NCBI GenBank assembly: GCA_903873805.1
Contig: CAIQQB010000145.1
Span: forward strand, 1 to 64,000
Direction: 5' to 3'
Length of the DNA: 64,000 nucleotides
Source: an uncultured Opitutia bacterium
GTDB taxonomy: Bacteria > Verrucomicrobiota > Verrucomicrobiia > Opitutales > Opitutaceae
Position numbers and translations under genes: made by a program. Shown here in pieces: positions 36,801 through 44,795 of the stretch. Position 1 is the stretch's first letter; every line of letters starts with the position of its first letter. The notes beneath the pieces are model-generated. The model ran no database searches and was not told the origin of the DNA. It saw only the letters and a list, made by a program, of their open reading frames with translations.

Positions 36801-36993
36801 TGCGCTGGGCTTGGGCGCCGGGGCGGAGTCCCGCCGCCCGCTCGGCCTGGCCGTGGTCGGCGGCCTGATGGTTTCGCAGATGCTCACGCTCTATCTGACG
36901 CCGGTGATCTACGTCTTCTTCAGCCATTTGACCGCCGCCCGGGCGCCATTGGCCGCCGGTCTGCCGGCGGTGCCGCAGCCACTGGCCAAGTGA
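33853..36993 (+). CDS. RND multidrug efflux pump, MdtB/MdtC type
   Basis: A 1046-residue pump with full RND layout: two sets of transmembrane helices and two large periplasmic loops. The proton relay aspartates are at D407 and D408 (VGFVVDDAIVMLEN). Other signatures are RPVMTTLLTAALCVFGL at the N-terminus, the porter text LPNVDFPTIVV, and GIVKKNAIMMVDFA. It exports drugs or bile-like compounds against proton influx. No TolC-type channel gene is next to it. Confidence 0.95.
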   Translation: MNLPELCIRRPVMTTLLTAALCVFGLMAYRLLPVSDLPNVDFPTIVVNASLPGATPETMASAVATVLEQQFSTISGIDSMTSTSGQGSTSITLQFALDRNIDAAAQDVQAAIAAVQRRLPTEMPAPPSFRKTNPADQPVLYLTLGSPTLPLSVVDEYAETMMAQSISTVSGVSQVQVFGSQKYALRVRFDPHLLASRGIGLDELNAALAAHNVDLPTGQLDGAHQSLQILATGQLTNVADFRDIVVAYRNGSPVRVGELATVIDSVQDTRVASWFRGAPGEPMSRAIILAIQKQPGTNTVEVVREVRKLLPVFQQQLPQAIKLDVLRDQSLAVRDSVHDVQTTLGLAIALVVLVIFLFLRTLMATVIPAMAIPMALLGTFVAMYFCGYTVDNLSLLALTLSVGFVVDDAIVMLENIVRHIELGQPVLEASLKGSREIGFTIMSMTISLVAVFIPLMFMGGIMGRLLHEFAVTITAAILVSGVVSLTLTPMLCSRFLKPHAGHGAADHGPLYRWSEGLFQRALGFYERTLRIGMRRRGVVLLAAVVMAGLTVALVRVLPQGFIPTDDTGMALVFTEAAQDVSFDEMVRHQQQAAQIVAANPYVEAAMSSIGGGGTVVATVNQGRIFMRLKPRDQRPPVGVIIAQLREALAVIPGLRAYPQVPPSIRIGGTLTKALYQFTLFGSNLSELYTVSQSVEKQFRGMPQLADVNTDLQITSPQLRVDINRDKAATLGITPQQIEDALYSAFGTRQVSTIYTPTNQYYVIMEAAPEFQRDASALSLIYVRAQGGKLVPLDAVASLRRDVGPLTVAHLGQLPAVTLSFNLAAGVSLGDATAAIQKIVGHELPPTISYSFVGSAQAFASSLQGMGLLLILAVVVIYIVLGILYENFIHPLTILSGLPAASFGALFTLWAFGQELNIMGYVGVILLIGIVKKNAIMMVDFAVARQQEGAGSVTPEQAIFEACLVRFRPIMMTTCAALAGAVPIALGLGAGAESRRPLGLAVVGGLMVSQMLTLYLTPVIYVFFSHLTAARAPLAAGLPAVPQPLAK

Positions 36994-37030
36994 CGGACGG
37001 CCAACTTTGTTGAAACACTTGGGCGGAAGG

Positions 37031-37052
37031 GTTGTCCCACGAGACGGACAAC
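37031..37052. other. Palindrome between the RND pump and the glycine-zipper gene
   Basis: GTTGTCC, 8-base centre, GGACAAC: a perfect 7-base inverted repeat 38 bases after the pump's stop codon and 14 bases before the next ATG. It may be an operator or an mRNA hairpin. Confidence 0.4.
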
Positions 37053-37065
37053 TCCCTTTCCGACC

Positions 37066-37629
37066 ATGAAAACCGCCGCCACTCTCCTCCTGCTGGCCCT
37101 GGCCGCGCTGCCCGCGCAGGCGCAGATCTTCCGTCCCGCCGCCGTCAACGGGGCCGTACTGGGCGGGCTGGCCGGTGCGATCATCGGGAACAATAGCGGC
37201 GGCCACAACGGCGCACGCGGCGCGCTGATCGGGGCGCTTGCCGGCGGGTTGCTCGGCTCGGCGGCGGACGAGCCCCACGGGTATGCGCCGGGCGCGGTTT
37301 GGTCCGGTTACCCCTCCGCGCCGGTCGCGCGGTTCGATGGCTTCGCCGGGCCGGTGGTCTTCGGTGGCGTGGCGGGTGCAATCATTGGCCACAACAACGG
37401 GCGCCGCAATGGGTGGCGAGGCGCCGCGATCGGCGCGGAGGCCGGCTGGCTGCTGAGCTGGCTGGCCGAGGACCGGGTGGTCCGGGAAACCAGCCTTGCC
37501 CCGGCGGTCGTTTATGCGTCCGCTCCTTTCGTCTCCGTTCCGGCCCCCGCTCCGGTGACCATTATCAACAACTACTATTCCGGCCCGGCCACGCCCATGG
37601 GCCCGGCCAACGCCCTCTTTGGCCGCTGA
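37066..37629 (+). CDS. Exported glycine-zipper protein
   Basis: A 187-residue protein with a signal peptide (LLLLALAALPAQAQ) and two glycine-zipper repeats: GGLAGAIIGNNSGG..ARGALIGALAGGLLG and GGVAGAIIGHNNG..WRGAAIGAEAGWLL. Such repeats let helices pack in membranes, and related envelope proteins occur in stress and osmotic responses. The rest is low complexity. It begins an envelope gene group that continues with lpoB. Confidence 0.75.
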   Translation: MKTAATLLLLALAALPAQAQIFRPAAVNGAVLGGLAGAIIGNNSGGHNGARGALIGALAGGLLGSAADEPHGYAPGAVWSGYPSAPVARFDGFAGPVVFGGVAGAIIGHNNGRRNGWRGAAIGAEAGWLLSWLAEDRVVRETSLAPAVVYASAPFVSVPAPAPVTIINNYYSGPATPMGPANALFGR

Positions 37630-37654
37630 CCTCGCCCACCGCCCCGCCCCGTCC

Positions 37655-38293
37655 ATGAACACCCGACCCCACTCCTACCGCAACTACGTGCTCTTCGCCG
37701 CGACGGCCGCCGCCTCGCTTTCCGGCTGTGCCAGCCAGGGAGTGCAGGACCCGGCGGGGGTGGCCGTCACGGAGATGAAGCCCGACGAGCGCGGCTTTGT
37801 CGCCGGCACCGGGGTCGAGTCGCAGGACCTGGTGGCCGTGGCCGACCAGATGGCCCGGAAAATCCTCGCCACCCCGGTGATCGCCCGCGCCGCCGACGCG
37901 CCGCACATCGTGCTGGAACCGGTGGTCAACAACACCCGCTTTCCCATCAACAAGGACATTTTCCTGACCCGGATCCGCGCGCAGCTCAACGAGCAGGCCG
38001 CCGGCCGGGTGAGCTTCCTCGACCGCGCGATGATGGCGACGCTCGAGCGGGAGCAGCAGCTCAAGCAGCAGGGTCTCGTCACCGCCGGCTCCAACCCGAA
38101 CATCGTCGAATTCCGCGGCGCGGATTTCTTCCTCACCGGCACGCTGGACGGCCTGTCCACCCGCACGAGCCAGGGCGTGAGCGACTACATTCTCTACACG
38201 TTCCGCCTCACCAGCGCCCGTACGAGCGAGATCGTCTGGGAAGCCTCGGCGGAAATCAAGAAGCAGGGGCTCGAGGACGCCGCCTACCGCTGA
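37655..38293 (+). CDS. lpoB: Penicillin-binding protein activator LpoB-like lipoprotein
   Basis: A 212-residue lipoprotein (SLSGC, lipid Cys at residue 25). The body matches LpoB: VAVADQMARKILATPVI, PHIVLEPVVNNTRFPINKDIFLTRIRAQLNEQ, GRVSFLDR, ADFFLTGTLDGLSTR, YTFRLTSARTSEIVWE. LpoB reaches through the periplasm to stimulate peptidoglycan synthase PBP1b. It is followed by a YcfL-like gene, its usual neighbour in gammaproteobacteria. Start at MNTRPHS. Confidence 0.88.
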   Translation: MNTRPHSYRNYVLFAATAAASLSGCASQGVQDPAGVAVTEMKPDERGFVAGTGVESQDLVAVADQMARKILATPVIARAADAPHIVLEPVVNNTRFPINKDIFLTRIRAQLNEQAAGRVSFLDRAMMATLEREQQLKQQGLVTAGSNPNIVEFRGADFFLTGTLDGLSTRTSQGVSDYILYTFRLTSARTSEIVWEASAEIKKQGLEDAAYR

Positions 38294-38310
38294 CCGCGGC
38301 CGCTTCCGCC

Positions 38311-38724
38311 ATGAAACGCTCCGTCTCCGCCCTCCTCCTCGCCGCCGCGCTGCTGCCCGGTGCCGGGTGCTTGAGCGGCCCCTATGCCTCCTTGGGCGAG
38401 GCCCGGCCCGGTGTGCCCGAGGCCCAGGCCACTGTCGTGCTGATGGATGAGCCCATGCAGGTTTCCGTCACCAACGTCGGCGACCGGGGCGAGCTGCTGC
38501 CCGACGGCCGCCTGCGCGCGACTGCCCGCCTCAAGAACCGCGAGGGCCGCCGCCTCCAGGTGCAGGTGCAGGGTGTGTTCAAGGACGAACAGGGCTTTTC
38601 CACGGGCGACGAAACCCCCTGGCAGACGCTCATTCTCACCGAATACGCCACCGAGGCGGTGTCCTTCGACTCGGTCAACACCCGGGCCCGCACCTATGTC
38701 ATCCGGGTGCGCGAGGCCCGCTGA
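38311..38724 (+). CDS. YcfL-like (DUF1425) lipoprotein
   Basis: A 137-residue lipoprotein (LPGAGC, Cys at residue 20) with a single beta-rich domain. Family marks are VTNVGDRGELLPDGRLRATARLKNREGRRLQVQVQGVFKDEQGF and PWQTLILTEYATEAV. The function is unknown, but ycfL and lpoB sit together in other bacteria, and the same order here supports both calls. Confidence 0.75.
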   Translation: MKRSVSALLLAAALLPGAGCLSGPYASLGEARPGVPEAQATVVLMDEPMQVSVTNVGDRGELLPDGRLRATARLKNREGRRLQVQVQGVFKDEQGFSTGDETPWQTLILTEYATEAVSFDSVNTRARTYVIRVREAR

Positions 38725-38755
38725 TGTCTGGCGGATCCTCCCAGTTCTCACCATC

Positions 38756-39733
38756 ATGAACCTGCGCTCCCTGCTCTTCGCCGCCGGCCCTCTCTTTCTC
38801 GCGGGCGCGTCCGCGCAGACCGGCCCCGCCCTGACATCGGGTGGTGCGCCCGCGGCTGCCGCCGCTCCGGCCGGGACGACCAGCTACCAGCAGCAGCTCT
38901 ATGCGCCCGCCTCGGCTCTCGTGGCGCCCGACAAGGCCCGGGAGATTGTCGAGGCTTTCCGCACCGCCTACACCCGGCTCGGCCAGCCCCGCCTGCTGCT
39001 GTATGTGAACCGTGATTTGGTGGACCAGCAGACCGGACTGCACCTGACGTCCCGGCTGGAACACACCGAGGGCACGCAGGGCGAGACCACCTCGTCCGGG
39101 CCGGCGGCGCCGGCCGCCAACACCGCCCCGGTCCAGAATGCCGGCATCGTCGGGCCGACCGCCAACGCCTCCGGCAACACCAGCCGACAGACGCGGGAGG
39201 TCAAAGTCACGGCCGACAACACCTATCTGGCGTCGCCGCCAACCCCGACCACACTGGCTGACCGCCAGACCATCCGCGATGTCGAGCGGCTCTTCGGGCG
39301 CCCCCTTCGTGCCGGCGGTGCCCAGCTGGCCGACCAGCGCATCGCCGCCGCGCTCATCGCCGACCAGCCGCTCGACCATTTCACCACCGCGACGGGCGAA
39401 GCGGCCCGCCGCGACCGTGCCGCCCTCGCCCAGATCGCCGATGTCGTGATTGAGGTACTCGTCTCCAGCCGCACCGTCACGGTGCCCGGCATCGCATCCA
39501 ACCAGACGGTCATCGTACCCGACATTCAGGTCACTGCCATCCGGCTCCACGATTCCGCCATCATCGGCCAGGCTAGCGCCACCGACATTCTGGGCAAGGA
39601 CCGTCAGGCCGGCAAGGCCATGCGTCAGGATGACGTGAACGACGTCGCCGAGGCCACGGCGCTCGCGCTGATGGAGGACATGGCCGCCACCCCGGCGCGC
39701 GTCATTCCCGCGGATGTTCCGGCCGCGCGCTGA
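38756..39733 (+). CDS. Exported protein of the lpoB locus, unknown function
   Basis: A 325-residue protein with a signal peptide (LLFAAGPLFLAGASAQ). Residues about 55-85 (DKAREIVEAFRTAYTRLGQPRLLLYVNRDL) and 190-310 (VIEVLVSSRTVTVPG..VPDIQVTAIRLHDSAIIGQASATDIL) look folded. They are separated by an Ala/Thr-rich linker. The strand pattern of the second half is like LpoB/CsgG-type domains, but I do not recognise the family. It lies between ycfL and a COG3014-like gene, pointing to a cell-envelope role. Confidence 0.55.
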   Translation: MNLRSLLFAAGPLFLAGASAQTGPALTSGGAPAAAAAPAGTTSYQQQLYAPASALVAPDKAREIVEAFRTAYTRLGQPRLLLYVNRDLVDQQTGLHLTSRLEHTEGTQGETTSSGPAAPAANTAPVQNAGIVGPTANASGNTSRQTREVKVTADNTYLASPPTPTTLADRQTIRDVERLFGRPLRAGGAQLADQRIAAALIADQPLDHFTTATGEAARRDRAALAQIADVVIEVLVSSRTVTVPGIASNQTVIVPDIQVTAIRLHDSAIIGQASATDILGKDRQAGKAMRQDDVNDVAEATALALMEDMAATPARVIPADVPAAR

Positions 39734-39792
39734 GGGGACCGGTTCACCCCGGAGCAACGGAGCCGCCCGAGTCATCCCGCCCGCTTCCCCTG

Positions 39793-41076
39793 ATGCGCCG
39801 CCTGTCCGCCCGCTCCGCCCCCCGACTGCTGACCGCGTTGTCCATCCTTGTCCTCGCCGGCTGCGTCACCCGGCTGCCGCCCCCCCCGGTCGTGCGCACC
39901 GGGGATGCGGTGGTCGACGACCGCGCCGAGCTGGCGGCGGCGTTGCCGCGTGATCGCGTGCTTTGGGAATACCGACTCGGCGCCGCGACGCTGCGCCGCG
40001 GCCAGGACGACGAGGCCCGCGCCCGGCTCGACGATGCGCTGGCCCAGGCCGCCAGCACGCTGGCGGCCGCCGGTTCGGCCGAGGCTGCCAACGCGCGAAA
40101 GCTGTTTTCCCGCGAGTCCGAGAAGCCCTTTGTCGGCGAGCCCTACGAGTGCATCATGGCCGGCTTCTACCGCGGCATTCTCTACTGGCGCGACGGCGAG
40201 CCCGACAACGCGCGGGCGCTCTTCCGCAGCGGCGAGTTCACCGACAGCGACACGGTGGACAATAAGTACGCCGGCGACTGGGTGTTACTGGACTATCTCG
40301 ACGGGCTGGCCACCGCGAAACTCCACGGCGACGGCACCGACGCGCTCGCGCGCGCGCGCAAGAGTTCCGCGCACCCGCTGCCGGACTACGATCTTCAGGC
40401 CAACGTGCTCCTCTTCGTCGAATACGGCCGCGGTCCGCAAAAGTACGCCGCCGGCCAGTATGGCGAGCAGCTGCATTTCCGCACCACGCCGTCCCAAGCC
40501 GTTTCCGCGCGCCTCGAAGTGGCGGGCCGGACCGTCGGGCTCGCCCCGTGGGATGATCTCAATTATCAGGCGACCACGCGCGGCGGTCGGGTGATGGACC
40601 ACATCCTCGGCAACAAGGCCGTGTTCAAGCAGGGGGCCAACGCCGCCGGCGACGTGGCGCTGACCGCTGCGGCCGTCGCGGCGGAAAATGCCCGACGGGA
40701 AACGAGCCATGTGGTCACCGACCCCAACGGCCGCCAGCATGTGGTCACGGAGACCAAGACCAGCGAGGGGGCGGAAAACACCGCCCTGGCCCTCGGAGCG
40801 TTCGGCCTCGTCGCCAAGCTGGCCGGCGCCGCCACCCAGCCGGTCGCCGACACGCGCACCTGGGACAACCTGCCGCAATACCTGAGCTTCGCCGCCCTCC
40901 GCCTGACGCCCGGCGAATACCCCGCAACCCTCACGTTCTATGACACCGCCGGTCAGTTGCTGCGCGCGCGCACGCAGACGTTCACGATCAGCGTGCCGGC
41001 CGCCCCTGCCGCCCTGACGGTCGCCGCTCCGGCTCCGCGCGATCTCGTGGTTTTCCGCAGCGAGGTTCCGAACTGA
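39793..41076 (+). CDS. COG3014-like lipoprotein
   Basis: A 427-residue lipoprotein (LVLAGC, Cys at residue 24). An N-terminal helical, TPR-like region (RLGAATLRRGQDDEARARLDDAL..KPFVGEPYECIMAGFYRGILYW) is followed by LLFVEYGRGPQKYAAGQYG and a beta-rich C-terminal part. The FVGEPYE..M.....GI.YW core is the mark of the uncharacterised COG3014 lipoproteins found near lpoB and ycfL elsewhere. The function is unknown. It is the last gene of this plus-strand group. Confidence 0.7.
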   Translation: MRRLSARSAPRLLTALSILVLAGCVTRLPPPPVVRTGDAVVDDRAELAAALPRDRVLWEYRLGAATLRRGQDDEARARLDDALAQAASTLAAAGSAEAANARKLFSRESEKPFVGEPYECIMAGFYRGILYWRDGEPDNARALFRSGEFTDSDTVDNKYAGDWVLLDYLDGLATAKLHGDGTDALARARKSSAHPLPDYDLQANVLLFVEYGRGPQKYAAGQYGEQLHFRTTPSQAVSARLEVAGRTVGLAPWDDLNYQATTRGGRVMDHILGNKAVFKQGANAAGDVALTAAAVAAENARRETSHVVTDPNGRQHVVTETKTSEGAENTALALGAFGLVAKLAGAATQPVADTRTWDNLPQYLSFAALRLTPGEYPATLTFYDTAGQLLRARTQTFTISVPAAPAALTVAAPAPRDLVVFRSEVPN

Positions 41077-41089
41077 ACACCCTCCGCCA

Positions 41090-41500
41090 TTAGGGCGGGG
41101 GAGGTGGCGTGGCCGGCGCGGCGGGAAAGGTCACATTTTTCGTGGCTTCGTCCATCTCCTTGAGCGCGGCGTCGAGCGCCGCCTGGTCCGCGGCCGTGTC
41201 GCTCTGTCGCACGATGCCCGAGGAAAAATCGAGTGTGACATGGTCCTGAATGGCCACCGGTGGAAGCGCCTGGGCGGGCGGGGAGAAGCCGGCCGCCGGC
41301 GGCGGTGATGGCGGAGTTGATGGCAGCTCGGGCCTGGGCTGCGGGTTGGATTTCAACGCGGCCTCGCCGGCCGACGATTGGGTCGGTCGGACACGGGCGC
41401 GGGGCGGGGCGGCGGCCGGTGGGGCCGGCCGGGTCGCGAGGTAGACGGCGCCCGCCGTGAGGGCGGTTGCAAGCAGCCAAAGCCAGGTGCGCCTTTGCAT
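41090..41500 (-). CDS. Small Pro-rich membrane-anchored protein
   Basis: A 136-residue protein with an N-terminal helix (TWLWLLATALTAGAVYLA), a long Pro/Ala linker, and a short acidic, possibly helical end (DQAALDAALKEMDEATKNV). No family is recognised. Start at the ATG of MQRRTWLW; a TTG lies two codons earlier. It converges on the COG3014-like gene. Confidence 0.5.
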   Translation of the reverse strand: MQRRTWLWLLATALTAGAVYLATRPAPPAAAPPRARVRPTQSSAGEAALKSNPQPRPELPSTPPSPPPAAGFSPPAQALPPVAIQDHVTLDFSSGIVRQSDTAADQAALDAALKEMDEATKNVTFPAAPATPPPPP

Positions 41501-41554
41501 GGGCAAAGGCTAGAGCGATTTTTACCCCCGCTGCAATCCCGCGTCCGGCCTCCG

Positions 41555-41585
41555 GGTGGAGCGCGTTGACCCAACGCGCTCCACC
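41555..41585. repeat. REP-like palindrome, family B copy 2
   Basis: GGTGGAGCGCGTTG, loop ACC, CAACGCGCTCCACC: a perfect 14-bp stem. It is the compact form of the pair at 28922-28994. Confidence 0.8.
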
Positions 41586-41663
41586 TTGCCGGTCTGCGAC
41601 GAACCGTAAAACGACCGCAAGAATCGGGTGGGTGAAACCGCCGGCTTCTGGCACACTGCCGCC

Positions 41664-42527
41664 ATGCGTCCGAAATCGCCGCTCCCGACCCCCGCCCGCC
41701 GCGCGGCCGACGACTATGCGCGCATCGCCCGCGTCATTGAGTTCTTGCGGACCGGCGCCCCGGCGCAGCCGGATCTCGCCACCATTGCGGCGGCCGCGGG
41801 CCTGAGCCCGTTTCATCTCCAGCGGCTCTTTACGCGCTGGGCCGGCCTCAGTCCGAAACAGTTCCTGCAGACGCTGGCGGTCGGTCACGCGAAAACGCGG
41901 CTGCGGGCCTCGGCCGACGTGCTCTCGGCCTCGTGGGACGCGGGACTGTCGGGACCGGGCCGGCTGCACGATCTGTTTGTGACGCTGGAGGCGGTGACGC
42001 CGGGCGAGTTCAAGCGGCAGGGCGCGGGAGTGCGCATGGGCTATGGATTCCATCCAACGCCGTTTGGCGAATGCTTCATTGCTACGACCGTGCGCGGGGT
42101 TTGCGGCCTGGAGTTTGTCGCCGGCCGGGCGCGTGGCGAAATGCTGGACCGATTCCGGGCGCAGTGGCCGGGCGCGGAGCTGGCGGAGACGGCCCCCGCG
42201 ACCGCGGGTGTGGTGCGGCGGATTTTCGGTGGACGTGCCATCCGGGGCGAACTGTTGCGCGTGCTGGTGCGCGGCACCAATTTCCAGGTGCAAGTGTGGC
42301 GGGCGTTGCTCCGGGTCCCGCCGGGGGCGGTGACCTCGTATGGCGCCGTGGCGCGGGCGGTCGGCCGGCCCAAGGCGGTGCGCGCGGTGGGCACGGCGGT
42401 GGGGGCGAACCCGGTGGCTTTTCTCATCCCCTGCCACCGCGTGCTGCGCGGCGACGGCGCGCTCGGCGGCTACCGCTGGGGCGAAACCCGCAAGGCTGCC
42501 TGCCTGCTCTGGGAGGAACCCCGCTGA
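41664..42527 (+). CDS. Ada-type protein: AraC HTH plus O6-methylguanine methyltransferase
   Basis: A 287-residue protein. An AraC-type HTH at about residues 20-115 (LATIAAAAGLSPFHLQRLFTRWAGLSPKQFL) is joined to an alkyltransferase domain whose acceptor cysteine is C257 in FLIPCHRVL, with GGYRWG after it. It lacks the N-terminal zinc domain that repairs phosphotriesters in E. coli Ada, so it matches the shorter Ada form. It repairs O6-alkylguanine by self-alkylation and may regulate repair genes. Confidence 0.92.
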   Translation: MRPKSPLPTPARRAADDYARIARVIEFLRTGAPAQPDLATIAAAAGLSPFHLQRLFTRWAGLSPKQFLQTLAVGHAKTRLRASADVLSASWDAGLSGPGRLHDLFVTLEAVTPGEFKRQGAGVRMGYGFHPTPFGECFIATTVRGVCGLEFVAGRARGEMLDRFRAQWPGAELAETAPATAGVVRRIFGGRAIRGELLRVLVRGTNFQVQVWRALLRVPPGAVTSYGAVARAVGRPKAVRAVGTAVGANPVAFLIPCHRVLRGDGALGGYRWGETRKAACLLWEEPR

Positions 42528-42542
42528 ACCCCGGCCGCCTGC

Positions 42543-44144
42543 TCACGGCTTGAGCCGGCGCTCGTAAGGCTGGAGGTTGCCATCCAGGTCCTTGAACGCC
42601 TGCACCAGCTGCGCGCGAAACTTGGCCTGCTGGGGGACGCTGGTGCGGAAATACACGTTGGTGCGGAAGTAGTCGTAGTAGTCGGCTTCGGTGAAATCCT
42701 TCAACCCCTCCTCGCTGTAGGCGCGCGCCGACCGGAGCAGATCGCGGACCTGCGAGGTGGCGGATTCGGACGGGTTGGCCGGGATGGCCTTCAGTTCCGA
42801 CGGACTCAATCTGGAGGTGAAACGCTCGATCAACGCGCGCAGCCGGGAATTTTTTCCGGCTTCGACGAGGTCGCCCCGGTATAACGCCAGCAGGGCGAGC
42901 GACGTGTCGTAAAAATCACTCACCTGCTGGATCTGCCCGCGCCACTTGGTCCAGTCCAGGGTCTCCCATTTGGTCACGGAATCGAGCCGGTACCCAAACC
43001 AGCGGGTTTTGCTCTGCATGCCGGGATCATTCTTGGTTGCGGCGGTGGCGGGGGTGCCGTTGATGTCCACCGTCATCGTTTGGACGAAGGTGCACACCCC
43101 GACGACCTGCTTGCTGGCCACATCGTAGATCGGGCTGCCGCTGTTGCCGGGCTGAAACGCCGCGTTCACCTCGATGCGATCGGGGCCGACGCCCATGATC
43201 GTACCGCTGATCTGCGTGGCCACGCCGCCGCCCAGCATGTTGCCAACCACCACCACCTTGTCCCCGATTTTGGCGGACTGCAGCACATCGTCCGCCATGT
43301 CCAAGGCGGAGACAGTGCCGGACTGGTCGGCGATCCGCAGCAACGCAATGTCAGCCCCGACGGCACCGATGACGCCCTGGACCACCACCATCTTGCCATC
43401 CAGTTTCTTGATGGTGACCTTTTCGTTGCTCACCAGCACATGCAGGTTGGTGACGACACATACCGTGTCGTGGATCCGGGCGATGAACCCCGTCGCCACG
43501 CCCTTGTCGCCCTCGATGAGCACGATGCCATCCATCTGCTCCTCATGCAGGACCTGTGGTTCCGCCGCGGCTGGAGCCCGGGCGGCGGGCGCCCCGGTCG
43601 GACTCCGCGCGGCGGCCGCCTTGTTGGACGCTTCAAGACCGGCGATGATATCATCGACCGCCTGCCCAAGGTCGGCGATGACCCGGTCGCGGGCTCCGCC
43701 TTCACTGCCCCCCGGAATCTGCTGCAGGTCCGTGAAGGCCGTCTGTAACGATTGGAGCGCCCGCTGATAGTTGCGGGAGCGGCCCAGGGTGGGGACCAGC
43801 TTGGTCAGGGCCGCATTCTCCCTCGCCATGAGGTCGAGGCTGGCCGGCGAAAGGGCGGCGGGCTGCTGGCTGATGTCGGGATGCGCGTCGGTGTAGGCGC
43901 GGCATTCCGTCAGGTCGGTGCTGGCCTGGGCCAAGTCGGCCCGGGCCTTTTTGACATAGTTGCCCGTGCCGGCGGTATTCGCAATCCGGAGGGAACCGTC
44001 GGCCGCCGTGACCGCCCGCTGCACGGAATCAAGGGTGGCGGGCGGAGCCGGCTCGGCCGCACCGGCCGAGAGGGCTCCGCACAGCAGCAACCACCCGGCG
44101 GCAAATGGCGATCGGCGAATGGGCCGAGTGAAGGGGCAAGGCAT
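42543..44144 (-). CDS. Exported trypsin-like serine protease with helical N-terminal region
   Basis: A 533-residue protein: signal peptide (WLLLCGALSAGAAE), a helical region (about 40-190), then a trypsin-like domain with triad motifs VVTNLHVL (His), ADIALLRIA (Asp) and FQPGNSGSPIYD (Ser). No PDZ domain is visible. The C-terminal 150 residues are helical. Start at MPCPFTRP, which begins the signal peptide. It may be a periplasmic quality-control protease; the substrate is unknown. Confidence 0.85.
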   Translation of the reverse strand: MPCPFTRPIRRSPFAAGWLLLCGALSAGAAEPAPPATLDSVQRAVTAADGSLRIANTAGTGNYVKKARADLAQASTDLTECRAYTDAHPDISQQPAALSPASLDLMARENAALTKLVPTLGRSRNYQRALQSLQTAFTDLQQIPGGSEGGARDRVIADLGQAVDDIIAGLEASNKAAAARSPTGAPAARAPAAAEPQVLHEEQMDGIVLIEGDKGVATGFIARIHDTVCVVTNLHVLVSNEKVTIKKLDGKMVVVQGVIGAVGADIALLRIADQSGTVSALDMADDVLQSAKIGDKVVVVGNMLGGGVATQISGTIMGVGPDRIEVNAAFQPGNSGSPIYDVASKQVVGVCTFVQTMTVDINGTPATAATKNDPGMQSKTRWFGYRLDSVTKWETLDWTKWRGQIQQVSDFYDTSLALLALYRGDLVEAGKNSRLRALIERFTSRLSPSELKAIPANPSESATSQVRDLLRSARAYSEEGLKDFTEADYYDYFRTNVYFRTSVPQQAKFRAQLVQAFKDLDGNLQPYERRLKP

Positions 44145-44318
44145 GGAAAGCGGCCGGGGAGAAAGGTGCGGGCGGGTGGACCGGAAGCGGAAGGTTGCGG
44201 CCGCAGACTGTGCGGAAGACCGGCCGGAGACAAGCCCGCGTCCCCGTCCTGACCGTATCACCACAGCTGGCTGGACTTCCCTCATCCCGGCGACCCGGCC
44301 CGGGTGGGTCGCCGGGCC

Positions 44319-44591
44319 TCAGGCGGCGGGCAGCCGCATCCGCACTTCGACGGCGGTGAGGCCGGCGATGGCCACGAGCTTCTGGCGGGACTTGTCGCCG
44401 TGGGCGAGGGTCACGGCGCGGCGGGGCACGCCGAGCGTTTCGGCAAGGAAGGCGCAGAGCGCGTCGTTGGCGCGGCCGTCGAGCGCGGGGGCGTGCACCT
44501 TCACCTTCAGCGCGTCGCCCAGCCAGCCGGCGACCGCATTGCGCGGGGCGTTTGGGACGGCCTTGACGGCGAGCGTGCAGGATTTTTCCAC
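44319..44591 (-). CDS. YggU-like DUF167 protein
   Basis: A 90-residue protein with the DUF167 layout: LAVKAVPNAPRNAVAGWLGDALKVKVHAPALDGRANDALCAFLAETLGV, then VTLAHGDKSRQKLVAI. The GRAN motif is diagnostic. The start is GTG (VEKSCTL); the frame is open upstream, but no ATG precedes a family-like sequence. The function is unknown. Confidence 0.82.
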   Translation of the reverse strand: MEKSCTLAVKAVPNAPRNAVAGWLGDALKVKVHAPALDGRANDALCAFLAETLGVPRRAVTLAHGDKSRQKLVAIAGLTAVEVRMRLPAA

Positions 44592-44605
44592 AGCGGCAGT
44601 CTTAC

Positions 44606-44664
44606 CACGGATGGCACGGATTAACACGGATGATCGGAGCGTGGTCACAAAGGACACGGAGCCC
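44606..44664. repeat. CACGGATGG-type short tandem array
   Basis: CACGGATGG, CACGGATTAA, CACGGATGAT, a short gap, then CACAAAGGA and CACGGAGCC. These are imperfect 9-10-base units in the gap between the divergent DUF167 and RNase genes, similar in build to the CACAAAAAG arrays near ureD. Confidence 0.6.
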
Positions 44665-44795
44665 ACCACCACCGGCGGCACCGAGAGGATCCGCGGTGAA
44701 ATCGGACCGGGCCGCGGGGCGCTTTGGGTCCCAACGGCTTTCTTCGCCCTTCGGCTTGCGTCGCGGCGCGGGTCCGCGTTCAGTTTTGCCACCCC

